From VRUG01 sp965372745 (GTDB lineage Bacteria; Planctomycetota; Phycisphaerae; Sedimentisphaerales; Anaerobacaceae), in assembly GCA_965372745.1 (NCBI GenBank), contig CBDVDM010000002.1, positions 1 to 64,000 on the forward strand: a stretch of 64,000 nt of DNA, read 5' to 3'. Positions 17,491-25,681 of this stretch are shown in pieces (the first letter of the stretch is position 1; each line of letters begins with the position of its first letter). A model generated the notes under the pieces. It saw only the letters and a list, made by a program, of their open reading frames with translations, had not been told where the DNA came from and searched no databases. A program made the position numbers and the translations under genes.

Positions 17491-17978
17491 TTGTTAAAAG
17501 TTCACTTTCTTTAGATATACAGCATATTGTTTATAGCTTGTTTTCACATTGCCGGTAATATAAGAAAGTGTATTAGCACAATTGTATTAAGTCAAAAGAT
17601 AAATGAATTGTCCGCTGTAATATCTATACTGTTACAATTATTATAATGGATTTGGTAAACTCAATCAATATTATCAGCCATCTAAGAAACTTCACGAGAT
17701 GAGACATGGCCAGGCGGCTTAATGCTGAACTTCAAGTGTTTGTCATCTGTTTGGCACCTTAATCAGGTTTCACCCGCTATCCATGAGGCCACTTTTTTAT
17801 TTACACATGGCCTTGCCGTAGCCGGGTTTGTAATGGCATTTTGCAACTACCGACTGCCCAATAAGTTGCAAATTGCGACCAATCTAAGGTTTTTTGAGTC
17901 TGATTTCAAGGTGTTTCACTTTCAATAACCCCTTATCTAATAGTACGTTACGCTTCTTTGGTCATGTCGCCGCCTTTT
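17491..17978 (+). promoter_or_regulatory. Regulatory region with inverted repeat, likely enhancer (UAS) for the sigma-54 promoter
   Basis: No gene is supported here; a 68-codon ORF (17722-17928) has no SD or family resemblance. TTTGCAACT (17840-17848) and AGTTGCAAA (17864-17872) form a perfect 9-bp inverted repeat with 15 bases between. Its centre is ~125 bp upstream of the sigma-54 promoter, where bacterial enhancer-binding proteins usually bind. The binding role is inferred from position and symmetry. Confidence 0.5.
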
Positions 17979-17995
17979 TTGGCATATCATTTGCT
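17979..17995 (+). promoter_or_regulatory. Sigma-54 (-24/-12) promoter of the ORP-like operon
   Basis: TTGGCATATCATTTGCT matches the consensus TTGGCACG-N4-TTGCT, with GG and GC exactly 10 bases apart. Transcription would start near 18006, leaving a ~16-nt leader with GAGG before the first ATG at 18022. Confidence 0.82.
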
Positions 17996-18021
17996 AATAG
18001 TGTTAGTTGAGGTATAATACA

Positions 18022-18417
18022 ATGAAGATAGCGATACCAATATATAGAGATAATGTTTCGAACGTGTTCGATTTCGCCCACAGGCTTTTGTTGGTGGATA
18101 TCGAAAGCGCTAAGGCGGTTGAACGTTCCGAAGTTGAGTTGAAGGCAGAATCGCTGCCGCATCGGGCAGGTCAGTTAAAAAGTCTTGGAGTAGATGTGCT
18201 TGTTTGCGGAGCAATTTCACAGGCACTTGCAAACATGGTTACAGCTTCTGGAATTCAGGTACTGCCATATGTAACCGGCCGTGTTGACGATGTACTTCAG
18301 GGATATTTGACCGGTCAATTAGTACAGCCTCAGTTTACTATGCCGGGGTGCTGGCCTGGTGCGAGAAAAGGTTTTGGCAGGGGCAGGCAGTGCCGATGGC
18401 GAGGCGGACGACGCTAA
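18022..18417 (+). CDS. NifX/MTH1175-like (dinitrogenase FeMo-cofactor family) protein 1
   Basis: The 131-aa protein has the compact RNase-H-like fold of the NifX/NafY/NifB-C-terminal family: MKIAIPIYRDNVSNVFDFAHRL at the start, LKSLGVDVLVCGAISQALANMV in the middle, and a basic Gly/Arg-rich tail (GARKGFGRGRQCRWRGGRR). Family members bind Mo- or Fe-containing clusters, including the Mo-Cu cluster of the Desulfovibrio orange protein. It is the first gene behind the sigma-54 promoter. ATG 18022 with GAGG upstream was chosen over a TTG at 18007. Confidence 0.85.
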   Translation: MKIAIPIYRDNVSNVFDFAHRLLLVDIESAKAVERSEVELKAESLPHRAGQLKSLGVDVLVCGAISQALANMVTASGIQVLPYVTGRVDDVLQGYLTGQLVQPQFTMPGCWPGARKGFGRGRQCRWRGGRR

Positions 18418-18493
18418 TTTTGGATGTGTATTGTTTATGTTAATCACAGCAGGCAGTAACGGAGTTTAAGCAGAGCGAAGAAAGGAAGAAAAA

Positions 18494-18856
18494 ATGAAGA
18501 TAGCAATAACAGCACAGGACAAAGAGCTTACAAGCGAAATTGACCTCAGGTTCGGGCGTGCAAAATGGCTCATCGTTGTTGACAGCGAGACAGATGATTT
18601 TACTGCCCATGACAATGTTATGAATTTAAACGCTGTTCAGGGAGCCGGTATTCAAACAGGCAGGAATATAGCGAATCTTGGTGTCGAGGCGGTGATAACC
18701 GGCAACGTAGGCCCAAATGCCTTTAAAACGCTCAATGCAGCAGGCATAAAAATATTCCTTGCGGAAAAACAAACTGTTGCCGAAGCAGTAGATTCACTCA
18801 AAGCAGGCAAGCTGAAAGAAGTAGACCAGGCCAACGTTGAAGGACATTGGATTTAG
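18494..18856 (+). CDS. NifX/MTH1175-like protein 2 (orange-protein-like)
   Basis: This 120-aa single-domain protein has MKIAITAQDKELTSEIDLRF, FGRAKWLIVVD, GAGIQTGRNIANLGVEAVITGNVGPNA and a helical end. It is the standard MTH1175 domain and the closest here to a free-standing orange protein (ORP). The GNVGPNA loop is the conserved cluster-binding region. AGGAAGAAAAA precedes the ATG. It is probably a metal-cluster carrier whose partners are the ferredoxin-bearing ATPases downstream. Confidence 0.9.
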   Translation: MKIAITAQDKELTSEIDLRFGRAKWLIVVDSETDDFTAHDNVMNLNAVQGAGIQTGRNIANLGVEAVITGNVGPNAFKTLNAAGIKIFLAEKQTVAEAVDSLKAGKLKEVDQANVEGHWI

Positions 18857-18886
18857 AGTTTTGGTTTTTATTTAGGTAGTAACATT

Positions 18887-19780
18887 ATGCGGATTTTTTT
18901 AGATTGTATTCCTTGTTTTGTTCGTCAGGCGCTTGATTCAGCAAGGCTGGCAACCGACGATGAGCAAATTCACGAACAGGTAGTGCGGGAGGTTCTCAGA
19001 CTGACAGCTGACTTAGATATGAGCCAGAGCCCTCCGGCAATTGGCCAGCAGATACACCGATTGATTCGAAAATTAATTGGTAACAATGACCCGTATCACG
19101 AACTGAAGCAGCGATTTGACCGTTTGGCCTTGAGAATGTGTGCTGAATTAGAAGGATGTATTAAGACATCTGAAGACCCATTGGAAACAGCTGTTCGGCT
19201 GGCTATTGCGGGAAATATCATCGATTTGGGCGTTAAGACATCAATAACCGAATCTGAAATTGAGAAGGTAATCAGAGGTTGTCTGGCAGCTGATTTTGAT
19301 AGTCGGCAGATAGAAAATTTTAGAAATACTGTAAACCAGGCAGAACGAATACTCTATTTAGCGGATAACGCCGGTGAGATAGTTTTCGACCGTTTGTTGA
19401 TTGAGCAATTACCGTATGAAAAAGTCACTGTAGTTGTTAAGGGTTCACCTGTCATAAATGATGCCACGATGGAAGATGCTGAGACTGCCGGCTTAACCGA
19501 ACTGGTGGAAGTAATCGACAACGGCTCAGACGCACCGGGTACAATTCTGGAAACCTGTTCGCAGACCTTCCGGGAGCGTTTTGAGGATGCTGATTTGATT
19601 ATCGCTAAAGGACAAGGCAATTACGAAACTCTCAGTGATGCGGATAAGAATATATTTTTCATACTAAAGGCCAAGTGCCCTGTTATTGCAGGGAACTTAG
19701 GCTGCGAAGTTGGCGAAATGATTTTGAGAAAGAGTGAAGCTCTTAATGATATTATTGATTTAGTTAAGGAGGCAGAATAG
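18887..19780 (+). CDS. DUF89 / damage-control phosphatase-like protein
   Basis: The 297-aa protein has the DUF89 (ARMT1-like) hallmarks: CIPCF near the N-terminus (Cys7, Cys10), LADNAGEIVFD (~158-168, metal-binding Asp/Asn), VKGSPVINDATMEDA and AKGQGNYETL. Family members are metal-dependent phosphatases acting on damaged phospho-metabolites. The two N-terminal Cys occur in the short prokaryotic subgroup often found with MTH1175-like genes. It ends one base before the next gene. What it dephosphorylates here is unknown. Confidence 0.88.
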   Translation: MRIFLDCIPCFVRQALDSARLATDDEQIHEQVVREVLRLTADLDMSQSPPAIGQQIHRLIRKLIGNNDPYHELKQRFDRLALRMCAELEGCIKTSEDPLETAVRLAIAGNIIDLGVKTSITESEIEKVIRGCLAADFDSRQIENFRNTVNQAERILYLADNAGEIVFDRLLIEQLPYEKVTVVVKGSPVINDATMEDAETAGLTELVEVIDNGSDAPGTILETCSQTFRERFEDADLIIAKGQGNYETLSDADKNIFFILKAKCPVIAGNLGCEVGEMILRKSEALNDIIDLVKEAE

Positions 19781-20008
19781 ATGCCTGGTTTTAATGGTAC
19801 AGGGCCTGCGGGTCAGGGTTCCGGCACCGGCCGTGGTATGGGTCGAGGTCAGGGCAAGGGTAGAGGCAGAATGGGCGGACCATTTGCAGCAGGGCCGGGC
19901 GGAGGTTGTGTCTGTCCGAACTGCAAAGCAACGGTTGCTCATGTTGCAGGGCAGCCTTGTAATACAATAAACTGTCCGAAGTGTGGTACGAAAATGACGA
20001 GAGGTTAA
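19781..20008 (+). CDS. Gly/Arg-rich zinc-ribbon protein (DUF5320-like N-terminus)
   Basis: This 75-aa protein starts MPGFNGTGPAGQGSGTGRGM, the Gly-rich opening of DUF5320-type proteins, and continues with RGQGKGRGRMGG. It ends with a treble Cys region (CVCPNCK ... CNTINCPKCGTKM) that should bind zinc or iron. AGGAGG lies directly before the ATG, and its start abuts the DUF89 stop. Such proteins accompany orp/MTH1175 clusters, but no biochemical role is known to me. Confidence 0.8.
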   Translation: MPGFNGTGPAGQGSGTGRGMGRGQGKGRGRMGGPFAAGPGGGCVCPNCKATVAHVAGQPCNTINCPKCGTKMTRG

Positions 20009-20031
20009 CATTTTTTTCTAAAGGAGGTGGC

Positions 20032-20064
20032 ATGTGCCACTTTCGTATTGCGGTGAATAGTTAA
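20032..20064 (+). other. Ten-codon mini-ORF with strong SD inside the operon
   Basis: AAAGGAGG lies 4 bases before an ATG encoding MCHFRIAVNS and a stop. The start region GTGGCATGTGCCAC is palindromic and could hide or expose the start codon. TTGCGGT (20047-20053) can pair with ACCGCAA further on, before a T-rich stretch. It may be a leader peptide or an evolutionary leftover. Confidence 0.3.
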
Positions 20065-20130
20065 TAAACTTGTGCACTTTTTTACCGCAAAAACAATTTT
20101 TTATTAACGTATTATTTTAGGAGAAATATC

Positions 20131-20511
20131 ATGCCAGGTGGAGATAGAACAGGTCCTGCTGGAATGGGACCAATGACAGGAAGAGCTGCCGGTTTTTGTG
20201 CTGGTTTCTCTGTGCCGGGATACGCCAATCCTGTTGGTGGACGTGGATACGGCGGTCGGGGCCGAGGTTTTCGAGGTGGCGGTTTTGGCAGAGGTCGAGG
20301 TTTTGGTTGGGCAGGAGCTGGATACGGTATGCCTGCTTATGAAGGCGCAGTGAACCCTTATGCTTATGGCGGTGCACCGTTTACCCAAACAGTTGCGCCT
20401 CAGCAAGAGCTGGATAGTCTCAAAGGTCAGGCGGAATATCTTGAAGACAGCCTTGACGGAATCAAAAAGCGCATAGAAGAACTCGAAAATCAGAAAAGCA
20501 GCAAAGAGTAA
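20131..20511 (+). CDS. DUF5320-like Gly-rich protein with C-terminal coiled coil
   Basis: The 126-aa protein opens MPGGDRTGPAGMGPMTGRAA, a hallmark of DUF5320 proteins. A strongly Gly/Arg/Phe-rich middle (GRGYGGRGRGFRGG) follows. The end is a helical coiled coil (QELDSLKGQAEYLEDSLDGI, KKRIEELENQ) suggesting oligomerisation. TTAGGAGAAATATC precedes the ATG. The same coiled-coil plan recurs inside the NifX-ferredoxin fusion 420 bases downstream, which suggests the two may pair. No enzymatic function is known. Confidence 0.85.
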   Translation: MPGGDRTGPAGMGPMTGRAAGFCAGFSVPGYANPVGGRGYGGRGRGFRGGGFGRGRGFGWAGAGYGMPAYEGAVNPYAYGGAPFTQTVAPQQELDSLKGQAEYLEDSLDGIKKRIEELENQKSSKE

Positions 20512-20560
20512 GAAAAAGAGAGCTAAAGAAGCATTTTCTTAGATGTTTCTGGACTTTTAA

Positions 20561-20605
20561 GGGGATGGTGTGTTTATATAACACTCAGCACCGTCCCCGC
20601 ACTTT
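20561..20605 (+). terminator. Hairpin between operon genes (attenuator or processing site)
   Basis: GGGGATGGTG (20561-20570) pairs with CACCGTCCCC (20589-20598), ten pairs with one G-T. A short TTTT stretch follows but not a full T-run. It could partially terminate transcription or stabilise upstream mRNA within the operon. Confidence 0.45.
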
Positions 20606-20727
20606 TCTGTAGATTTAGGTTTTCTGTTCTCGGTTGCGTGTGGCAGTTGAGAGGTGTATTTCATACGGTGTTTAAGAACGCTGTGTTTTGAGGTGAGGTT
20701 TTAACAAGTTTATAAGGAGTTAAGACG

Positions 20728-20919
20728 ATGCCAATATTTGAATACAAGTGTAATAAATGTGGGCACAAGACAGAATTCTTGGAAAAAAGCAGCGGTAAGG
20801 GCAAGCACGTCTGCGAAAAATGTGGAAGCTCGGATATGCAAAAACTGTTTTCGGGATTTTCCGTTGGACAAAGCAGCCAGACAAACGGTTCCTGTCCAAC
20901 CGGAACATGTGGACTCTGA
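20728..20919 (+). CDS. FmdB-family zinc ribbon protein
   Basis: This 63-aa protein has the typical FmdB/putative regulatory zinc-ribbon start MPIFEYKCNKCGHKTEFLEK and the second knuckle CEKCGSSDMQKLFSGFSV, followed by a Ser/Gly/Cys tail (SCPTGTCGL). Such proteins bind zinc and accompany metal or C1 metabolism genes, often with undefined roles. AAGGAG is 8 bases before the ATG, and only 15 bases separate it from the next gene. Confidence 0.88.
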   Translation: MPIFEYKCNKCGHKTEFLEKSSGKGKHVCEKCGSSDMQKLFSGFSVGQSSQTNGSCPTGTCGL

Positions 20920-20934
20920 TAGAAAGGATTGTTT

Positions 20935-21702
20935 ATGAAAATTGCAGTAACATCAACAGGTCCCACTCTCGACGACAATGTGGAGGCTCGGTTTGGTCGG
21001 TGCCCTTATTTCTTGATTATTGACACTGACACAATGCAGTTAGAGCCGATTGAAAATCCAAATATTGTTCTCGGCGGTGGTGCAGGAATTCAGTCAGCTC
21101 AATTAATGTCAGAAAAGGGTATAACGACTGTACTGACAGGTAATTGCGGCCCTAACGCATTTAACGTCTTTGGCCAGGCAGGGATACAGGTTATCGTTGG
21201 CGTCAGCGGAATTGTGCGTAATGCCGTTGAACAGTTCAAAACCGGTGCTTTGGCTTCTGCTTCGGGGCCGAGTGTAGCCAGCCACTTTGGCATGGGCGGT
21301 GGCGGTGGTATGGGACGCGGCATGGGTCGAGGTGGAGGTATGGGTCGTGGTATGGGTATGCCTTCGACTGGTCCGGCAGCAGGTTCCCCTGAAGATGGCG
21401 AACTTCAAAACACTGAGCAGGAATTGGCAGCCATAAAACAGCAGGCAGAACTGCTTGAGCAGCAAAAGCAACAGTTAAGCGATAGAATAGCTCAGCTTGA
21501 AAGCGGTCGCAGGGCTGTTGCGGTTGTTGATTCTGAAAAATGTACAGGCTGTGGTATTTGTGTCGATGTGTGTCCGGTGGGCGCTATTGAGGTCAATGAA
21601 CAAGCTGTTATCAACACAGATGCCTGTACCGGTTGTGCCGCCTGTGTTTCTGAATGTCCAAATGAGGCTATTATAATTGCGCAGAGAAAACCCGGTAAAT
21701 AA
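20935..21702 (+). CDS. NifX/MTH1175-like domain fused to coiled coil and 2x[4Fe-4S] ferredoxin
   Basis: The 255-aa protein has an N-terminal MTH1175 domain (~1-115, with NVEARFGRCPYFLIID and GNCGPNAF) and a Gly/Met/Arg-rich linker (MGRGMGRGGGMGRGMGM). A coiled coil follows (~150-195, LAAIKQQAELLEQQKQQL). The C-terminal dicluster ferredoxin has CTGCGICVDVCPVG and CTGCAACVSECPNE. It physically joins a presumptive cluster carrier to an electron-transfer module. ATG 20935 with AGAAAGGA upstream was chosen over TTG 20929. Confidence 0.9.
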   Translation: MKIAVTSTGPTLDDNVEARFGRCPYFLIIDTDTMQLEPIENPNIVLGGGAGIQSAQLMSEKGITTVLTGNCGPNAFNVFGQAGIQVIVGVSGIVRNAVEQFKTGALASASGPSVASHFGMGGGGGMGRGMGRGGGMGRGMGMPSTGPAAGSPEDGELQNTEQELAAIKQQAELLEQQKQQLSDRIAQLESGRRAVAVVDSEKCTGCGICVDVCPVGAIEVNEQAVINTDACTGCAACVSECPNEAIIIAQRKPGK

Positions 21703-21798
21703 ATCCGATTAGGGCCTTTGCTTTTTGCACAGCAAGTTTTCAAGCGAAAAGTTTGAGCTTCTGATATGCAGGCAGTTTAACTTTTTGGTGAGATAGAA

Positions 21799-22182
21799 AT
21801 GCAGAATTTGGTCAAAGATTTTTTAAAGCAAAAAAAATTCGCCGTAGTAGGTTCATTCCGGCATGAGCAGAAATATGCCTACCAGATTCTAAAGTCCTTG
21901 AAGGATAGCGGACATGAGGTTTATCCAGTTAACTCACGCTTCAAAGAAGTTGAAGGTTTAATCTGTTACCCAAGCATTAAAGATATTCCCGTGGTTTGTG
22001 ATGTTGCTAATATAATTACTCCGCCTGCGGTAACTGTGAAAATCGTGAAAGAATGCAGGGATAAAGGAATCAACAAAATATGGCTTCAGCCTGGGGCTGA
22101 AAGTGAAAGCATTATAGAATTTTGCAGGCAGAATAATCTTAAAGTTGTTTTTAATCTCTGCGTTATGCTGGAAAGAATATGA
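21799..22182 (+). CDS. CoA-binding domain protein (YccU-like)
   Basis: This 127-aa single Rossmann domain has FAVVGSFRHEQKYAYQILKS and VYPVNSRFKEVEGLICYPSI, then ANIITPPAVT, IWLQPGAESE and NLCVML. This is the CoA-binding fold of succinyl-CoA synthetase-alpha and YccU-type proteins. The usual Cys in the last motif is kept (NLCVM). It may bind CoA or another nucleotide. In this operon it sits near a CoA-disulfide-reductase-like flavoprotein, which may be meaningful. Confidence 0.88.
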   Translation: MQNLVKDFLKQKKFAVVGSFRHEQKYAYQILKSLKDSGHEVYPVNSRFKEVEGLICYPSIKDIPVVCDVANIITPPAVTVKIVKECRDKGINKIWLQPGAESESIIEFCRQNNLKVVFNLCVMLERI

Positions 22183-22231
22183 AACTTTGAATTAGTTTCT
22201 TTTTGTGGTTGGTTTATAACATGGAGGAATA

Positions 22232-22456
22232 ATGGAGCAGACATTTAATGCAACAGAAATCAAGGTTGGATTTCACCCTGCCGGTTACAGAATAGACAAG
22301 ACTGCTTCACCGATGAATCGATACACGAAGTGGCAGATATTACAGGGTAATCAATGGCGTAATCCGAAACCGGTCTGTTTCGAGTCTTTACCACAGAGCG
22401 GTTGGTTTGCAAAAGACAGATTTGACTGGGACAAAACTGATATTACTGGGGAATAA
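22232..22456 (+). CDS. Uncharacterised small protein of the ORP-like operon
   Basis: This 74-aa protein is not one I recognise. It is Trp- and Phe-rich with a basic middle (HPAGYRIDKTASPMNRYTKW), one Cys (PVCFESL) and no signal or membrane segment. GGAGG stands 5 bases before the ATG and the stop lies 7 bases before the next ATPase gene, so it is very probably translated and coupled with it. Confidence 0.7.
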   Translation: MEQTFNATEIKVGFHPAGYRIDKTASPMNRYTKWQILQGNQWRNPKPVCFESLPQSGWFAKDRFDWDKTDITGE

Positions 22457-22463
22457 TCCTGAT

Positions 22464-23360
22464 ATGAAAATTGCGATTGCAAGCGGTAAAGGCGGCACAG
22501 GTAAGACAACTATAGCGACAAATCTGGCCTGTTCAATCGCCCGGATGGGTGAAGCGGTGCAGTATCTTGACTGTGACGTTGAAGAGCCGAACGGCCATAT
22601 CTTTTTGAAACCGGATATAGAAGAAACACAAACTGTTACAATCGAGGTGCCGGAAGTTGATGCCGAAAAGTGTAACGGCTGTGGTAAATGTGGTCAGCTT
22701 TGTCAGTACAGCGCTATCATTTGCCTGAAGGACAAAGCGATGGTTTTTGACCAGTTGTGCCATTCATGCGGCGGTTGTATGCTGGTTTGTCCAACAGGTG
22801 CCATTACGGAAAAACCCAAAGAAATTGGTTTTGCTGATTTCGGAACGGCAAATGGTGTAAAATTCGGACAGGGTCGGCTGAAAATCGGCGATATTCATAC
22901 ACCATCATTGATAAAACAAGTTAAAAAGAGTTCAATTGACACAGGTGTTGTTATTATTGACGTTCCTCCGGGGACATCATGTCCGGTTATCGAAGCGATA
23001 AAAGACAGCGATTTTGTTTTGCTTGTAACCGAACCTACACCGTTTGGCTTAAACGACCTGAAATTGGCGGTTTCAATGGTCAGAGAGTTGAAGTTGCCTT
23101 TCTCTGTGATAATAAATCAAAGTGATTTAGGCGATGCCCAGGTACAGCAATATTGTGATGGGGAAAACATACAAATCATTCTTGAAATACCAAACGACCG
23201 CCGAATCGCAGAGGCTTACTCGGTTGGTAAGATGATTATTGACGTTTTACCTGACTATAGGAAGGATTTTGCAGATTTATATAAGAATGTCTCCCGAAAT
23301 CTTAAAGACAGAGAAATGAAAAGAGACAAATCAAAATCCAAAGAGGAAAGATGCAAATGA
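22464..23360 (+). CDS. Mrp/MinD-family ATPase with inserted 2x[4Fe-4S] ferredoxin domain, 1
   Basis: The 298-aa protein starts with the deviant Walker A GKGGTGKTT (residues 8-16) and CDVEEPNGH. A dicluster ferredoxin is inserted at ~68-115 (CNGCGKCGQLC and CHSCGGCMLVCP), and the MinD core then resumes with VVIIDVPPGTSCPV and LLVTEPTPFGLNDL. Such paired ATPases are the constant partners of MTH1175/ORP proteins and probably drive cluster assembly or transfer with ATP. ATG 22464 was chosen because the family begins at MKIAIASGKGG. Confidence 0.92.
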   Translation: MKIAIASGKGGTGKTTIATNLACSIARMGEAVQYLDCDVEEPNGHIFLKPDIEETQTVTIEVPEVDAEKCNGCGKCGQLCQYSAIICLKDKAMVFDQLCHSCGGCMLVCPTGAITEKPKEIGFADFGTANGVKFGQGRLKIGDIHTPSLIKQVKKSSIDTGVVIIDVPPGTSCPVIEAIKDSDFVLLVTEPTPFGLNDLKLAVSMVRELKLPFSVIINQSDLGDAQVQQYCDGENIQIILEIPNDRRIAEAYSVGKMIIDVLPDYRKDFADLYKNVSRNLKDREMKRDKSKSKEERCK

Positions 23361-23391
23361 AAGTTATTACATTTTAATGGAGACTTGTTTT

Positions 23392-24738
23392 ATGGAAAGA
23401 AAAGTAGATGTTTTAGTCATAGGTGCAGGACCTGCGGGGATAATAAGTGCTGTTACAGCCAGAAAGTATTATCCGGAAAAGAAAATCACGGTAATGAAAA
23501 GCGTAGCCAACGGTGTGATTCCATGCGGTATCCCTTATATGTTTGCGAGTTTGAAAGACCCTGAAGAAAACAGGTTGGGTAATGCTGCAATGGACAAAAA
23601 TGATATCGATGTAGTTGTAGATGAAGCAATAAAGATAGACCGAAGTGAGAAAACTGTCGCTACCAAAAGCGGTCAAGTATTCGGCTATGAAAAATTGATT
23701 CTTGCTACCGGTTCAGAGCCGATTACCCCACCAATAGATGGTATTGATAAAGAAGGCGTTTATCCTGTATTCAAAGACATGGATTACCTCAAAAAATTTA
23801 TAGATAATGTTAAAAAAGGAAAAAATGTTCTGATATTGGGTGGCGGTTTTATAGGTGTAGAATTTGCGGACGAAGTATCCAGAATAGACGGTTTAAATGT
23901 TTCGTTGGTAGAAATGCTGCCCTCATTGCTTCTTAATTCTTTTGATACTGAGTTTGCAGTAATTGCACAACAGACATTAGAAGCGAGAGGCGTAACAGTT
24001 TTAACCGGCACGAAAGTCGAAGCGATTTTAGGCAATGAAAAGGTCGAAAAGGTTCGGTTTTCGAGTGGCAAAGAGATTCCTGTTGATAGTATTATCATTG
24101 GGATTGGCGGAATCCCTAACACGAAAATCGCATCTGATGCAGGGCTGGATTTGGGCGTTGGCAGGGGAATATTGGTAGATGAATATATGCGTACCCCTGA
24201 CAATGACATTTTTGCTGTTGGCGATTGTGCCGCAAAAAAAGATTTCTATACCCATAAAGAGACACCGGTAATGCTTGCCTCGACAGCAACTGCTGAAGCC
24301 AGAATCGCAGGCGCAAATCTTTATAGTCTGAAAGTTGTGCGGGAAAACAAGGGTACAATTGCTATATACTCGACTTATATCGATGGAAAGGTATTGTGCT
24401 CGGCAGGCCTTACTGAAAATGCCGCTGAAAAAGAGGGTTTTGAAATTATTACCGGCATCGCAGAGGCGGTAGATAAACATCCTGGCACATTACCCGGTGC
24501 GAGCAACATTAAGATTAAGTTAATCTTTTCAAAAAATTCCGGCATTATATTAGGTGGACAGGTAGCTGGCGGAATATCCTGCGGAGAGATTATAAATCTT
24601 ATTGGTGTTGCTATTCAAAAGAGAATGTCTTTTAGTGAACTGGAAACCCTGCAAATGGCTACTCACCCATTTTTGACCAGTGCGCCTACAGTTTACCCGG
24701 TCGTGTTAGCCGCTCAAAATGCATCTGCTAAAAGATAA
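23392..24738 (+). CDS. FAD-dependent pyridine nucleotide-disulfide oxidoreductase (CoA-disulfide reductase/NADH oxidase-like)
   Basis: The 448-aa protein has an FAD-binding GAGPAG (11-16), a single redox Cys45 in VIPCGIPY (the CoADR/Nox-type active site), LATGSEP, an NAD(P)-binding GGGFIGVEFADE and the FAD-binding DNDIFAVGDCA. The dimerisation domain follows. It could reduce CoA disulfide, polysulfide or a small electron carrier. It lies between the two ferredoxin-bearing ATPases, so it may supply electrons to the complex. ATG 23392 follows GGAG at 9 bases; ATG 23377 is less well placed. Confidence 0.9.
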   Translation: MERKVDVLVIGAGPAGIISAVTARKYYPEKKITVMKSVANGVIPCGIPYMFASLKDPEENRLGNAAMDKNDIDVVVDEAIKIDRSEKTVATKSGQVFGYEKLILATGSEPITPPIDGIDKEGVYPVFKDMDYLKKFIDNVKKGKNVLILGGGFIGVEFADEVSRIDGLNVSLVEMLPSLLLNSFDTEFAVIAQQTLEARGVTVLTGTKVEAILGNEKVEKVRFSSGKEIPVDSIIIGIGGIPNTKIASDAGLDLGVGRGILVDEYMRTPDNDIFAVGDCAAKKDFYTHKETPVMLASTATAEARIAGANLYSLKVVRENKGTIAIYSTYIDGKVLCSAGLTENAAEKEGFEIITGIAEAVDKHPGTLPGASNIKIKLIFSKNSGIILGGQVAGGISCGEIINLIGVAIQKRMSFSELETLQMATHPFLTSAPTVYPVVLAAQNASAKR

Positions 24739-24760
24739 CTTAATATATTAAGGATAAATT

Positions 24761-25648
24761 GTGAAAGAAATAGTTGTCATAAGCGGTAAAGGCGGAACCG
24801 GTAAGACAAGTATTGTGGCGGCATTTGCCGCACTTGCGGAAAATGCAGTGCTGGCAGACTGTGACGTGGATGCAGCGGATTTGCACCTGGTGTTGGAGCC
24901 GAAAGTAAAACAGAGTTTTGATTTTTCTGGCGGCAAACAGGCTTCCATTATCACTGAAAAATGTATCGGCTGTGGTAAATGTAAAGAGCTGTGCAAATTT
25001 GACGCTATAAACTTTGATGGTCCGGCAAATGACATTGTAGCTAAGACGTTTACTGTTGACAATGTTTCCTGTGAAGGCTGTAAGGTATGTGTTGAATTCT
25101 GTCCTGCCGATGCGATTGAGTTTAACGATAGTATCAACGGCCGGTGGTTTATATCGGATACACGGTTCGGAACAATGGTTCACGCAAAGCTCGGAATCGC
25201 TGAGGAAAACAGCGGAAAACTGGTGTCTCTTATACGCAAAGAAACAAAAAGAATCGCTGAACAGCAGAAGAAAGACCTGATTATCATCGACGGTTCGCCG
25301 GGCATTGGCTGTCCGGTAATTGCTTCAATCGTAGGGGCGGATTTAGTATTGATAATTACAGAACCCACACTTTCTGGAAAGCACGATTTAGAGCGAGTAG
25401 CGGAATTGGCTGCGGGCTTTAACATTCCTACTCTGGTCGCAATCAATAAGTTTGATTTGAATCCTGATATGGCCGAGCAAATCGAAGAAGATTCCCGTAA
25501 GCGGAATATAAAGGTGGTTGGAAAAATACGTTATGACAATGCATTTACCAAGGCCCAGATTATGAAGTGTTCAGTGGTTGAATATACCGGCGGTGCCGTA
25601 ACAGAAGATGTAAAGGCCTTATGGAGAAATGTTACATACGCCTTTTAA
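24761..25648 (+). CDS. Mrp/MinD-family ATPase with inserted 2x[4Fe-4S] ferredoxin domain, 2
   Basis: The 295-aa paralogue of the 22464 product starts with GTG. The deviant Walker A is GKGGTGKTS (9-17), followed by CDVDAADLHLVLEP. The inserted ferredoxin has CIGCGKCKELCKFD and CEGCKVCVEFCPAD, and the core ends with IIIDGSPGIGCPV and ITEPTLSGKHDLER. Two related but distinct ATPases are typical of ORP-like clusters and probably form a heterodimer. AAGGA precedes the GTG. Confidence 0.92.
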   Translation: MKEIVVISGKGGTGKTSIVAAFAALAENAVLADCDVDAADLHLVLEPKVKQSFDFSGGKQASIITEKCIGCGKCKELCKFDAINFDGPANDIVAKTFTVDNVSCEGCKVCVEFCPADAIEFNDSINGRWFISDTRFGTMVHAKLGIAEENSGKLVSLIRKETKRIAEQQKKDLIIIDGSPGIGCPVIASIVGADLVLIITEPTLSGKHDLERVAELAAGFNIPTLVAINKFDLNPDMAEQIEEDSRKRNIKVVGKIRYDNAFTKAQIMKCSVVEYTGGAVTEDVKALWRNVTYAF

Positions 25649-25681
25649 TGAAAAACAGCAAATAATAAGGAGCATAGCAAA

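Noticed and set aside
17491..17700. SAM riboswitch before the homocysteine methyltransferase/MTHFR gene
   Set aside because: No S-box or SAM-II/III-like conserved core or terminator hairpin could be found.
17722..17928. 68-codon ORF upstream of the sigma-54 promoter
   Set aside because: No RBS or recognisable domain; the region carries the presumptive enhancer instead.
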